Source: Mycocentrospora acerina
Taxonomy: Eukaryota; Ascomycota; Dothideomycetes; Pleosporales
Direction: 5' to 3'
Length of the DNA stretch: 64,000 bases
Assembly (NCBI GenBank): GCA_022701365.1
Contig: JAKUHH010000392.1
Coordinates: forward strand, 62,001 to 126,000
Part shown: in pieces, positions 21,562 through 32,794 of the stretch
Layout of the letters: every line of letters begins with the position of its first letter
Numbering within the stretch: the first letter of the stretch is position 1
Position numbers and translations under genes: made by a program
The notes under the pieces: generated by a model
Seen by the model: the letters and a program-made list of their open reading frames with translations, nothing else
Databases searched by the model: none
What the model was told of the DNA's origin: nothing

Positions 21562-22885
21562 TTAAGCGGCAGCAGGAGCCGGTGGTGCCTCCTCAGTCTT
21601 AAGCTCAGCGGGTGCCTCCTTGGTAGCATCCTCCTCCTTGGGAGCAGCATCGGCGGCGGCCTCAGCCTCGTTACCGTCCGAAGACGTCCAGAGAGTGAGG
21701 TTGTCACGGAGCAACTGCATGATGAGGGTGCTATCGCGGTACGACTCCTCGGACAGGGAGTCGAGCTCAGCAATCGCGTCGTCAAAGGCTTGCTTGGCCA
21801 GGTGGCAGGCACGGTCGGGCGAGTTCAGGATCTCGTAGTAGAAGACCGAGAAGTTCAGTGCCAGACCGAGACGGATGGGGTGAGTGGGAGTGAGCTCAGT
21901 CTGAGCAACGTCGGTGGCCGTCTGGGAAGAAAAAATGCGGGTCAGCTGCTTGTTGTCCTTTACATGCGTGGATATTGCGTCATACCTTGTAGGCCTCGTG
22001 CGCAGCCGTCGCAGCGACCTTGCGCTTCTCGCCAGAAGCAAACTCGGCAAGATAACGGTGGTAGTCACCCTTCCTGCACACGTGTCAGTATTGCTATTCT
22101 GCGAATGAAACCATGGTGACGTACATCTTGTGGTAGAAGACCTTGGACTCGCCAGACTCGGCCTTGGGGATGAGGGACTCGTCGAGGACGTTGAGGACAT
22201 CCTGGCAGACCTGCTCAAGCTCGAGCTCAATCTTCTGGCGGTACTCGCGGATGGTTCCGACGTGCTTGTCAGAGCCCTTGGACTCCTCCTTCTGCTCAAT
22301 CGACGAGATGATGCGCCACGAGGCACGTCGCGTGCCGACAACGTTCTTGTAGGCAACAGACAGAAGGTTGCGCTCGTCAACAGTCAATTCACCGCCAATC
22401 TGCAGGGGGTTAGCTAGTGGGTCGCGGGCGTGCACACGGTCGCGGGCGCCTGCTGGCACTGCGGGCGGGCGGGCGAGCAGCTAAGGGCGGCATACCTTGG
22501 CAACTTCCTGCAAAACAGTTAGCTTGTGAGTTCACAGTGGCCCGGGGCGGCGTGGCTGGCGGCGTGACTGACCTTCATAAACGTGACCATCTCTGCGAGC
22601 AACGGCGTTAGCATGCGCGGGCGTCGCTGGGGGTTGCGCGGCACTTACCATCGTAGCGCTCAGCTTGTTCGCAAAGCCGGGCGAGGAAAGTCTTGCTGCT
22701 GCCGCGTCAATCACTCCGTCATGCTGGATGGGCCGTGGGCCAGGCATACCTCTCGCGCTACAAAGGGGGGGCCATGTTAGCAGCTGTAGACGGGCATCGC
22801 GGTGAGGGCGAGCGCCAGAGGGGCATCCCGCCGGGCAGCAACGGCGGGGAAGGGCAGATAAAGGAACACGTACCTCGTTCGCCAT
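21562..22885 (-). CDS. 14-3-3 protein, eight exons including micro-exons
   Basis: Phosphoserine/threonine-binding dimeric adaptor of the cytosol. Exons in transcript order: 22885-22874 (12 nt, MANE), 22757-22750 (8 nt), 22695-22649 (47), 22592-22573 (20), 22507-22496 (12), 22399-22125 (275), 22073-21986 (88), 21921-21562 (360). The joined 822 nt encode 273 residues: MANERES, then KTFLARLCEQAERYDEM, VTFMKEVAK and IGGELTVDERNLLSVAYKN, continuing through SRS-type family blocks (ALNFSVFYYEI, RDNLTLWTSS) to an acidic Ala/Glu-rich tail. Every junction has GT-AG ends and restores the invariant family sequence, which is why I trust the tiny exons. It belongs to the MATERES-type paralogue group of filamentous fungi rather than the MGHEDAVYL group. 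Confidence 0.95.
22750..22757 (-). other. 8-nt micro-exon of the 14-3-3 gene
   Basis: Bases CGCGAGAG, flanked by TAG acceptor and GTATGC donor. They encode Arg-Glu and two bases of the next Ser codon, joining MANE to SKTFLARL exactly as in the family. Omitting the exon shifts the frame, so it must be recognised for a functional protein. Confidence 0.88.
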
Positions 22886-23872
22886 TGTGGTGGTTGTTGT
22901 GTGTGGAGTGGGAGTTGGTCGGGGTGGACGGGACGGGGGGCAGATGCGAGCGAAAGGATAGAGGCGTGGTTGACGTGTAGGAGAAGAGTCTGTGGGTCGG
23001 ACGAGGATCGATTGTTTTGAGGCGAGGCGGCTGCCCTTGAGACAGCCCGCCAAGCCCCGTCGACTACGCCTTCCCCCAAGCAGCCGCCGCAACGGCGTGC
23101 TCGCACCGCTCCTGGCCCGTTGGATTGCTGGGGTCGCGTTGTTTCCCTCGAGACGCTGTTCTTGAGTGCTCCAGGCTTCGCTCTGCCTCTGCTCGCTGCC
23201 CGGCCGCTGCCATTCTCGCCCAACATTGGCAGTGAGGGGTTCCAGCTGCCACGTGAGCGGTGCAGGCGTGGCCGGCGAGCAGCAGCCACTGCCGGGCGCA
23301 CTCTGCAACATACGACCAATATTGGTTCCCCGTCTGATCTCTCAAACGTTTGCCCGTCTCACCAATTGCGCTCCAAAGCGCTGCTGCCGGCATTAGCTGG
23401 CTGTTGAACCATGTCGCACCACGGCCAATCACTGCTGCTGGCAAAGGGCCAGAAACTTGGAACGGCTCTGGCTGTAGAGCCCTCTGGAGAGCCATGTTTC
23501 GTGCCACCTGCGGGTCTTGTCTGCTTGCACTCGAGCCGCCTAGCAGCAACCTTGCTGCCCAGGTCCATCCTTGACTGATTTTCTCGAGGCAGCAGCATAC
23601 ATGGCCTCGATCGCCGTCCCGCGCTTGCTGCGAGAGACAATCATACTCCATTGTTTGATACGTCTGTCTGCCTTGCCTTCAAGTGCTGTAGTCTCGCGTT
23701 TGCTGCAACGCCTGACTGTGTGACATGGCAGCCAGAGCCCGACGCGATTTTGTCGCCGACGAAACCCAACCAGCTCCGTGCCCGTATATCTATGAACATG
23801 GCTATGCAAAAAAAAAGAAAAAAAGGTCCTGACAATACCAACACACTGGCCACCCATCAGCATGCCCCTCCC
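22886..23872. other. 14-3-3 promoter and intergenic region
   Basis: About 990 bases between the 14-3-3 start and the end of the next minus-strand gene. The several 100-200-codon open frames are GC-rich and of poor composition. Nothing further was recognised. Confidence 0.5.
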
Positions 23873-24777
23873 TCACATCAACAACCGCCAAACACCCAAC
23901 ATGAGCGCCGCCGTACCCGTGCAAACACCCATCAACCACTGCAGCGTCGAAAACTTGACTGCCTCTAGCCTCTCCCTCAACTGCGCCGTCTCCTGCTCAA
24001 TCCGCGTCTCCGTCTCCTTCAGCTTAAGCTCCTGCACATTTGCCTCCTCACGTATGCGGCCCTTTTCCAAATTCAAGTCCAGCCGCACACTCGCCTGCGT
24101 GCGCTGAATTTCATCCCTAAGCCGAGAATTCAGCTTAGCAAGCTCGTTGGTGAGGCGCTCGTGGGAAGCGCGCGTGAGCGAGGATTCCGTGCTATCGGCC
24201 GTCATAAGCTCAGAGCGAAGTTTGGCAAAGTCGACTTTTTGTGTGTAGGTAGCCTTTTCCTGATCCTCGCGCAGGACCATTGTGCGCGTAAGGTTTTGAA
24301 TGCTGTGTGTGTGTGCGTGTGCGAGATTAGCTGATGGAACCGTCATATCTGGCTGGCTGGCTGCGCTTGGTGGGGGCAAGCATACCTCTCCTCGATAACA
24401 TCGCTCAGCACCCTCATCATGCCCTCTGCTTGTTCATCTGTGAAGCCCTCCTCCTTCATCCTCTGCACAAACTTTAGGGTATCGAAATGGTGGTCCTTTG
24501 CCCGTCTCGTCGAGACACTAAACTCTCGCGCAAGTGCGTAACCAGCTGCATATTGAGACGATCTATTCCGCCATGCTTGTATTGTGTTTTGCTGAAGCGC
24601 CGAGGTGATTGGACTTGTCGTGCATCGTTGGGTGGCGGGAGAGGATTGGGTGTGGTGTCGCCTAGCTTTCAGCGCAATTGACGCTGTCGGTCTGATGCCC
24701 CTGGGAGCCCACGAGAACTGAGGCAAAAGGAATCGCGGGATCGCTGTTGCTGTGTGCTGTATCGGATATGCTGCCAT
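23873..24777 (-). CDS. Mitochondrial coiled-coil protein, Fmp32/MCUR1 (CCDC90) family
   Basis: Inner-membrane protein of the DUF1640 family; yeast Fmp32 affects cytochrome c oxidase assembly and animal MCUR1 affects the calcium uniporter. Exons 24777-24386 and 24302-23873 give 273 residues; the intron (GTATGC...CAG) splits a Ser codon. The first ~100 residues are Arg/Ser/Thr-rich without many acids, typical of a presequence. Then comes the conserved FDTLKFVQRMKEEGFTDEQAEGM block, a long heptad-like coiled coil (residues about 145-245, e.g. LRERLEAVKF) and one C-terminal membrane helix (WLMGVCTGTAALMLGVWRLL). This order is diagnostic for the family. Confidence 0.93.
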
Positions 24778-25108
24778 GATGAATGTACAGTGTTTGGGGT
24801 TCTATGCATGCATTGACAAGTCCAGCGAGCGGAGCTTGGAGAGAAGCATTGGGATGACTAAGACGTCAACAGTGGAATTCGTTCCAACATCACAATTGCA
24901 TGGCAGTAAATTATTTAACTAAAGATGGATTTCTAACTTCTAAAAAAATACTTATAGAGAACATGTCCTCGACTAATAAAGTCATGCACGCTGTCATGGT
25001 GATGACCATGCTTCGGGATCCTTACGCCAAACCCTCCACGCTCGCTATGCACAGAGTGAAGCCAAACATTCCCAAATTCCCACACTGACCACAATGACGC
25101 ATTACTAC
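24778..25108. other. Intergenic region
   Basis: 331 bases between two minus-strand genes, holding the promoter of the Fmp32-like gene and the 3' UTR of the PhoD-like gene. Nothing else was seen. Confidence 0.5.
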
Positions 25109-28100
25109 CTACCGCCCATAGTCCAGACTCGGTACAATGACTGGTCCGTATTTCATTGGTGCACTGTAACCTCCGTCGTTTTGCACCATAAAGTCCACTG
25201 CCAGACTCAGCTTTCCACTACCATGTCCAGGCACAGCCTGTCCAAACGTGCCATTCACAATCTCTGGGTCATAGATTACACACGCTACGTAGTTTCTCCG
25301 GCCCATAAGTCGTTTGTATTCGCGCGGCTGGCCATTGACATCCTGAGTGAAGATCTCCATCATGTCTTCCTTTGTATCCGATATCTGATGGTTACTGCGA
25401 TGGCCATTCTGCGGAACATAGAGGGCGCGGTTGTTGTGCAGGAGTCGGAGAACATAATTGCTTGGTGGAGCGTTCACGACGCTAGAGGATATTATTTGAT
25501 ACATTGTTTTGTGGTCCTGAGGGCGGGCGGGGTCGTGAACGAGACCCGCGCCACAGCAGTCAACGGCACCGGAGAAGAATGTCATGCGTAAAGATTTGTT
25601 GTGGGCGATACCCTGAAGAGTTCGGATGAGATATGTACGCTCAAGGTCCTGGTATGCGTTAGTATTATCATTTGATAGAGCTCTCCTGGAAAAACTTGCC
25701 TTGGAGTCGTGCGTCCACAAGTCCCGCAGCTCGTCAAGGAGATCAATCTCTCCAAACGGACTTAGGACACCGCTCATTAGGCCTGATTTCCCAATAGCCT
25801 TCTTGACTGAATTGAATCCGTCGCCGACGACGCCTTTTGCGCCAACAACACCGGCAACAGAGCTCGTTACCTTGCCCAGCATATTAAATGTACCGGTGAC
25901 GGCTTTCTTTCCGGTTGCCATTGAATTGGCTAGATGTTCAACTGATTCAAGACGAGGATATACAATAGGAACTGGAACCATCCAGATGCAGTGCTGAACG
26001 CTAGGCGGTAGTGTTGCAACCTTGGGAAATATACCCTGGTATGTCGGGCCAGCCATGACTTGGTGCGGATTCCTCTCGGAGCGGCAATCTGGGCCAACAA
26101 CAGTAACGCAAGGACCCAGATACTTGATAAAATGCCAACCGGTACCGGTAACTGTGAAAAGATCCATGTCGTTGTTGACGTTGCGTAGTATCTCGAGTGT
26201 TGTATGGTGCTGGAAGAGTAGGTACATTTCGATGCCCAATCTGCCAATGTTCTTGAACATGTTGGAGAACTGCATGTACTCTGGATACGAGCCGAAACCA
26301 TCAAAGCTACATACTGTTAGCAAGAGGGAGTTCAAGGATCAAGGAGTTTAGCTTACATGTCGTGGTCATCAAGGGCGAGAATGTGTGGGATCTGAGCAAA
26401 GGCTTCACGCAGATGCGGCTGATCAAAGTGGCTCGTGTAGTAATGGAAGTAGGCGTGCGAAACCTCGTCTTCATGCTTGGCAGTCCATGGAGCATTCTTT
26501 CGGATTTCCTTGCCACTTGTGGCAGTCCATTGCTTTAGAAGTGGAATCTCTTTCCACAGGCGATCTGCATAAATCTGTCCACCCAGACCTAGCTGGACGT
26601 GGAAGCCACCACATTCTGCATTTTTTTGCAGGATATCCTTCCACATGAGCCCGATACCACCGAGCTTGTTTCTTTCATTGGCATTCACGTTGAGCGCAAA
26701 GTCGTTACCGGAGTGAGCAATAAATCTCCAGCTGGTCTCATGGCGTCCAGCGACCAGAAACTCGAAGCGTGTGCAGCCCAGATGCGAAGTGATGGCATAT
26801 GTCCATTTGGAAGCATGCTCTTCGTCCATCTTCAGGTCAATGTCGTATCGGTAGAACATCCACGTTTGATGTGAATAGATGGGGTTTGCCTTGAGTTGTC
26901 GAGGGTTCGGTGACAAGTCTGTGCTCTGATGAATGTGAATCGTAGGTGGATGCGGCGTGTTTGTGATGAGAAGAATTGATCCCAGCCATAGTCCTCGCTC
27001 GATATCCATGTTGGTATATCTCAGATATGGTCCAAAGTAGACTCCATTTGTGGGCCCAACCTTGTACTGGTCTACACCAGCAACTGGAGGCGGACCTGTG
27101 AATCCGGCTGCCGTGGGAGTTGCAAGGGGCGTCATGCCAAAATCTCCCGGGTAGCCAGGCGTCTGGGCAGGAAATCCAGGTGAGGCCATTGAGGCTTTCC
27201 CGAATGAGGGGGAAGTCAATGGGTTGGCAAACGTATTTGTTGGGGACAAGGGCTCATTGAGATTCAGAGGGGTGGGACCTTTGGGAAACTCCCACTGTGT
27301 CGACTGTGTAGGGAGGTGAATGTAGTAGTATTGGCCTGAGCTAGGATCCAAATGTGCTATCCACCCTTCAGGGAGTGGTGGGGGAGATGCTGGCCCAGGA
27401 CCTGGTGCTGGACTCGGCGTGTGGGTTGGTTGAGCGATTTGTGTCTGCTGCTGGAACTGAGTTTGAACAGGCGTAGGCGCTACAACAATATTATTCTGCT
27501 GTAGTTGCTGCTGTGGCTGCTGCTGTGGCTGTTGCTGTGGCTGCTGCTGCGGTTGCTGTTGCTGTTGGTATTGCTGCTGCGGTTGCGGCTGCGGCGACAC
27601 CTGCTGCTGGCGCACGTCATTCGCAAACGCCGGATGACCCAGATTCGGATCGCTGTATGGTACACCCTGGGCAACGGGTTGCTGACGCCCTTTTTCGTTG
27701 GGGAAGCCTTGTGCCTGGGAGGCTGCCGGGACTGTGATGCTCGAGTAGGCTGGTGGGGGCTCCTCGCCCAGGTTCATGCGTCCCATGTCTTGGTTCAGCG
27801 AGTTTCCTGAAGGCGCGTGGCTAGGCGCGGGAGAAGAAATGCGAGGGGCTTGCGGAAGAGGGCCCTGTGGTGGAGCATTCATAGCCACTTGATCTGGCCC
27901 CTGGTACACAGCGGGCGGGCCATGTGGGTTGCTCCCAGGCTGCTCCGTTGGTGTCCATGGCCTCCTGGGAGGCTGCTGGGACGGTGCGGGAGAAGTGACG
28001 GCGGGCTGGGGCTGCTGGTTTGCGTAGACCTGGTTCCGCTGTGCCGCCGCCGCGTTCTGCATGTTCTGCGCCTGCAGACTTGTCAGGGTCGAGGTGCCGG

Positions 28101-28983
28101 CGATGCCTGCAGCAGCGAAGCGCGCCTCGATGCCGCCGCCAGGAGGGGGGATGATGGGCGTCTCGGGAGGCGGGGGGGAGCCTCGCTGGGCCCTCGTGGT
28201 AGAGGTCGAGGCAGTCGAGCTCAGGCGGTTGACGCCGCCGGGGGTGGGGATCTGGAGCGCGGCGTCGGGCTGGCTGCTGGGCCCCGCGCTTGGAGGAGGC
28301 CAGTACTGCTGGTGGTACTCGGGGAATGGGTTGGCGGCATCGGGCGTCCCGGGCTGCCTCTGCGGCGCGCGCTGGAACAGGCCCTCTTTGTCTGGCGAGT
28401 CCAGGGGCGACTCTGGGAGCGGCTTGGGCGCGGTCCCCCTGCGCTCTGCCAGCTTGGACGGCTGGATGGAGCCATCGGGGTTGCGGCCGCCATAGCCGGC
28501 GGCGGTCGGTCTGTTGGGGTCGTTTGCGTCGAAGCGGGCGCGGCGGTCGGGAGAGGTGGGCAATGGCGCGGTCGCGCTGGAGCGGCGTCTCCTGCCTGCG
28601 GCGTCTGGAGGAGTGGCGTTGCGGGGCGGGCGGTCTCGCTCGCTCAGCGGGGTGTAGCGCCCCTGGCCCAGCGTCTGCGGGCGGTCGTCGGGGTAGGGCA
28701 GCGGGGCGGCGGGCGCGTTGGACGAGGCGGGGGCAGGCAGCGGGTTCGAGGGCAGCGGGGCGGTGGGCGGGCTCGAGGGCGGGGCGGGGAACGAGGGCAT
28801 GGGCGGCGGGCGCCAGAAGGCAGGCTGGCTGGAGCTGCCGGCAGAGTCTGTCCGTGGCGGGGGGCTCTTGGAGGCCGTGTCGCGCTTGTGTATCTTCAGC
28901 GGGCCAACGGTGGGCGTCTCAGGGCCGTCGGCGGGGCGCAGGAACAGCTCCTCGTCGGGGCGGCCATGCTTGCGGCCGTCCAT
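25109..28983 (-). CDS. PhoD-like phosphatase with Pro/Gln-rich N-terminus and WW domain
   Basis: Three exons: 28983-26357, 26306-25700 and 25648-25109, giving 1257 residues. ATG 28983 (MDGRKHGRPDEELF) is chosen because the frame upstream has the composition of leader DNA. Residues 1-530 are Pro/Ser-rich and contain a Gln-rich block (about 460-500). A WW domain follows near 537-570 (LPEGWIAHLDPSSGQYYY ... TQWEFP). Residues about 650-1257 form the metallophosphatase-like PhoD region, with HILALDDHD followed by FDGFGSYPEY, a metal-ligand-type motif. The first intron is GT-AG; the second is a 51-nt GC-AG intron (AAG|GCAAGT ... ACTAAC ... CAG|GAC) that is stop-free and in frame. Substrate unknown; the WW domain suggests recruitment to proline-rich partners. 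Confidence 0.88.
27480..27610 (-). repeat. Gln-codon repeat inside the PhoD-like gene
   Basis: Mixed CAG/CAA codons giving blocks of QQQP and QQQQQ. It is coding, with interrupted codon usage that would limit slippage. Confidence 0.85.
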
Positions 28984-29165
28984 GGGTGTGTCGGCGGCCG
29001 TGTCGGCGGCAGTGTGGGCGTGCGGGTGTACACAGCTACGGGGAGCGTGGGTGTATACAGTGTATCCAGCGATGGGCGCATGTGCAGCCACGTGATGGAC
29101 GTGGATGGACGGCCTGCGGGGTATCCGTCGTGGGAGATGACGTGGGAGGAGGGCCTGTCTGCGCC

Positions 29166-29240
29166 TGTGCCTGCAATGTGCCTGCAACTGTGCCTGCAAT
29201 GTGCCTGCAACTGTACCTGGAATGTACCTGCGTGCCTGCG
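29166..29240. repeat. GTGCCTGCAAY-type tandem repeat
   Basis: Alternating 11- and 12-nt units of GTGCCTGCAAT and GTGCCTGCAACT form a 23-nt higher-order repeat present twice, then degenerate GTACCTGGAAT and GTACCTGCGT copies. It lies about 180-260 bases upstream of the PhoD-like start. Confidence 0.85.
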
Positions 29241-29589
29241 TGCGCGCAGGACGGTGCGGCGGCCACGGCACCTATCTATAAACCAGAGCACGGCAACCCG
29301 ACGGCCTCCCTACGTAGCCACGCTCCCGTCGCCCTGCTGGCTCGACAATTGGGCTGCGCACGACGCGCCCGTGGCGTCTGCGGCGTCTCATTGGCCGCCT
29401 GCCTCTCCCTACGCGCCTGCCCGCCCGGGCTTGTGGCCGCCTGTCACACTTGGCGGCGGCATGCCACAAACCCTGTGACTGGACGAACCGTGGCATCCGG
29501 CTCCAGACACTGTCTTGCACTCGGCACCCACGTCGCCCGCTGACTGCACCAGGCTGACAACTCATCTGATCTGGGCGGGTGTCATGTGA

Positions 29590-29660
29590 TCTGGTCTGGG
29601 CTGGTCGGGTCTGGTCTGGTCTGATTTGATCTGATCTGATCTGATCTCATGTCATGTGAT
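29590..29660. repeat. GGTCT / TGATC pentamer repeats
   Basis: CTGGTCTGGT-type units pass into four to five tandem TGATC units and then CATGTCATGTGATG. Looks like slippage-derived intergenic DNA. Confidence 0.8.
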
Positions 29661-30228
29661 GCGAGGCCCCTGCATCGTCGCATCTGCACTGCCAAACAAC
29701 GTGCACCCATCCATTGGCCGAGTCTCGAACAAGGCTGGGTCCGAATAACCTTTGCTGTCGCCGTCGTCTTCTTCTCCTCCACACCCAACGCCCCGCACAC
29801 GCCTGTCCACAACCTTCACAAATGTGCTTCTGGTGCATCCAGCTAGCATCCCCAGCCTGCCGCAATGTTGTAGCACGTAGACTAAAGGCCCGTTTGGCCC
29901 CCGCGCACTTCGCTTGATAATGCCCAAACCGGTGGTTCCAAAGCCACACGCCAGGGCTGTACCTCAGCTTGCAGTCTCAGATGCAGGCTCGAAGCCAATC
30001 TTGCTTAAGCTTCTCGTGTTTGCTTGACCGGTTCATATATCTTTGTCCTGCGCCTTTTGCTTTCCACTCCTTTTCCCTTTCAATCGTTTCTGCCTGACAA
30101 GTATCTCGTTGCACCCTTCTTCAGTCACTTCACCCCAAAGCCGTAGCCTCGTTGGTCGTGAATGAGTGAGAAAGAAACAAGCACAACCCCCGCCGTCATT
30201 TAGAGGCCACAAAGCAGCATACCTCAAC

Positions 30229-31868
30229 ATGTCCTATATACATCAGCCACAACAAAATGGCTATCCACCTGCTCACACTCAGGCTGCACTACAGCAACCA
30301 ATGCTTCCATTCCAGCAGCCCCAACAGCCTCAGTATTTCCCACCATTTCAAGGTCCACCGCCAACACCCCAACCCTTCCAACCCCCGCAAGCTCACCTGC
30401 AACAACCCCAATTTACGCCCCAACAGATCCAGCAAGCCCAGCAAGTAATAGAGAATATGCCACCAGAGAAGTTTCAGATGCTTCAGCAACAAACCCAGCA
30501 GATGATGTCTCCACCTCCACCCTATACAATGAGTCCAATGCAACTTCCTCCTCAGCAACCTCTACCACAGCAAATACAGCCCTTTCCACAACAGCAATCC
30601 CAAGGATCAAACTTCACAGTCACAGCCCCAGCAGGTCTTTTTGGCTCTAAAAAGACTTCCAGTCAAGCCTCCGGTCCTCAGGACGCCCAAAAGAGTGATG
30701 GCGTAAAGCGCTTCTTTGGTGATACTTTGTTTGGACGAGTAGCACGCTCATCCGTCCAAACAGTAACATCCGTGGCCAAAATTCCCACATCTCTGTCTCC
30801 GTGGGGCGACAACAATCCCGTCACCCTCCCCAACGTACGCTACCGCGATGCAATCCTCTTCACAACCTTTGCCTTTGTCGGCGGTCCTCTTGTAGATAGT
30901 GCCGCAGACAGCGTCGTCAGCGCCTTTGGCGCTGATTCCTTCATCTCCGAAATCGTCAGCTCGGGCGCTGGGGCCATTGCCGCATCAACAGTGATAAAGT
31001 ACTCTGTCTTCCAAATCGTAGAACAAGCAATCGACAAAGGCATCCTTGAGCACATGCTCCCCGAGGAAGAGAAAATGCTCCAAACCACCCATGTAACGAG
31101 TCTGCAGGTAGGCATCAAGCACAAGCTCATGGGCGTCGACGCAGATCTTCGCTTTGCAGGCGTCTACCCGAGCACAAACCCGCAAGCATGCGAGAAAGGA
31201 TGGTTTTGTCCATATCTATTTGCATCAGCCCGCACTCCCTCGGTTCCACGCACAAACGACTTTGCCATTGCACAGTCTTTTGGTCCATTCCTAGGCGGTA
31301 CGTCTCTTGTATTCTTCAATCCCCCCCTTGCACCTCATACTAACCCTCCCATCTCCGCACAGGCGACTACCACCTCGCCCATACCCTCCTCTCCTCCTCC
31401 ACCCAAACCCTCGCCCTCTGCAACCCAGACCCAACACAGGACCTCCACGCCAACCGCATGCTCCTCCTCTTCACCGCCATCACCCCCTTCCGCAGCACCA
31501 TGTGGAGTACCTCCCGCCGGCCTGGTTGCGGCACAATGCACTTCCACCTCTTCAACGGATGCCCCTCTCTCGTCATCCCCGTCAAACCCTGCGCCCCCAT
31601 CACCGCCTGGTCGCCCTGGACATTTTCACAAATGTGCACCAAAAAGGGCGGGTACAATCCTGAATGGCAGCACGAGCAAATCTGCGAGTACCTAGATACG
31701 CTCATCAGTGTCGAGCACATGGAGCCAAAGCTGCAAGGGAAATATGTTGAAGTGCTAGCGAGAGCAGTCAGCTTGGTGATTAACGGTGCGTTGGCATTGG
31801 ATGGGTGCAGTGCCGTGTTGGGGGGTTTGGATATGGAGAGGGCAGGGATTGTCATGTTGAGGTATTGA
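30229..31868 (+). CDS. Conserved fungal protein of unknown function, Gln/Pro-rich N-terminus
   Basis: Exons 30229-31297 and 31363-31868 give 524 residues. ATG 30229 (MSYIHQPQQNG) is preferred because the extension upstream lacks an in-frame ATG. Residues 1-140 are Gln/Pro-rich and likely disordered. The remaining ~380 residues look globular, with hydrophobic Gly/Ala-rich segments (LFTTFAFVGGPLVD; SSGAGAIAASTVI) that might pack as amphipathic or membrane-associated helices. Several cysteines sit in the C-terminal half (CEKGWFCPY, GCGTMHFHLFNGCPS). The 65-nt intron splits a Gly codon and its splicing restores an open frame to TGA 31866-31868. I do not recognise the domain. Confidence 0.8.
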
Positions 31869-31919
31869 GGGATAGTAAGTTGACGGGTTAGTGAGGAAGT
31901 GTTGAAAGGAGACATGGAT

Positions 31920-31951
31920 ATGAAGATGAAGATGAAGATGAAGATGAAGAC
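31920..31951. repeat. (GATGAA)n repeat
   Basis: About five GATGAA hexamers about 50 bases after the stop codon of the Q-rich gene, followed by a C-run/T-run junction. Confidence 0.9.
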
Positions 31952-32309
31952 GAAACGATACCCCCCCCCTTTTTTTTTATAAAGATTCAAGATGGAAAAC
32001 TATAAATCTAGACCCATATATATATATATTTTTATACCCTCCTTCTCACACTACATATACTCTATATTACCAGAAATTCCCTTGAGATTTCCATACCAAA
32101 AAAACCCCCAAAATGCCTTACAACTAAACAAAAAGAAGAAAAGAAAAGAAAAAATATCCTACTGTAATCTCCATTCATCCATCCATCCATCCATTTCACT
32201 CCTCACAGCAAAAAAAAACAAAAACATATAATATGCAATATATTTCACACTTGGATCACATACTTGTTTGTTACACACAAGTTAGCCCTTCTACTGCCCA
32301 TTCAACCAA

Positions 32310-32368
32310 TACTACACTTTACTTCACTTCACTTTACTTCACTTCACTTCACTACACTACATTACACA
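32310..32368. repeat. ACTTC/ACTTT pentamer repeat
   Basis: Imperfect TTCAC-type units degrade into ACTAC/ATTAC units. A shorter CATC tetramer repeat lies at about 32176-32195. Confidence 0.85.
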
Positions 32369-32418
32369 ACACTAATCTATCAAACCAACCAACTAACAAT
32401 TGTACCATTAAACCCACA

Positions 32419-32493
32419 GTGAGTAAGAGTAACAGTAAGAGTAAGAGCAAGAGTAAGATTAAGAGTAAGAGTAAGAGTAAGAGTAAGAGTAAG

Positions 32494-32526
<33 letters not shown>

Positions 32527-32597
32527 AAGAAGAAGAAGAAGAAGAAGAAGAAGAAGAAGAAGAAGAAGAAGAAGAAGAAGAAGAAGAAGAAGAAGAA
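32419..32597. repeat. (AGTAAG)n followed by (AAG)33
   Basis: About 13 AGTAAG-like hexamers pass directly into a nearly perfect AAG array of about 33 units (to 32597). The plus strand is purine-only for about 100 bases in the AAG part. Confidence 0.95.
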
Positions 32598-32734
32598 AGT
32601 TGTTTCATATAATATTATACATATCATCAGCTTCTTTAATCAATACACCCGCCCCTTTTTTTTAAAAAAAAATTACAGCAATAATATACATAAATGAGTG
32701 GCGTTTTAATTTTTCGATCTGGCGGTTCTGATTT

Positions 32735-32794
<60 letters not shown>
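32735..32794. repeat. (TAC)20 repeat
   Basis: About 20 perfect TAC units, 270 bases before the end of the ornithine decarboxylase gene. Confidence 0.95.

Larger units (their letters stand above)
28984..30228. promoter_or_regulatory. Divergent promoter region with tandem repeats
   Basis: 1.25 kb between the start codons of the PhoD-like gene (minus) and the Q-rich gene (plus). It holds an 11-12-nt tandem repeat (about 29166-29240) and TGATC/GGTCT repeats (about 29590-29650). A TATCTATAAACC sequence near 29273 is AT-rich in a GC-rich setting but its role is unknown. Confidence 0.5.

Noticed and set aside
27817..29543. Very long plus-strand frames (up to about 550 codons) opposite the PhoD-like gene
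   Set aside because: GC-rich shadows of the Pro/Gln-rich coding strand; composition is Gly/Arg/Ala/Trp-biased, and the WW and PhoD motifs place the gene on the minus strand.
32233..32697. Poly-lysine/Ser open frame
   Set aside because: Direct product of the AGTAAG and AAG microsatellites.
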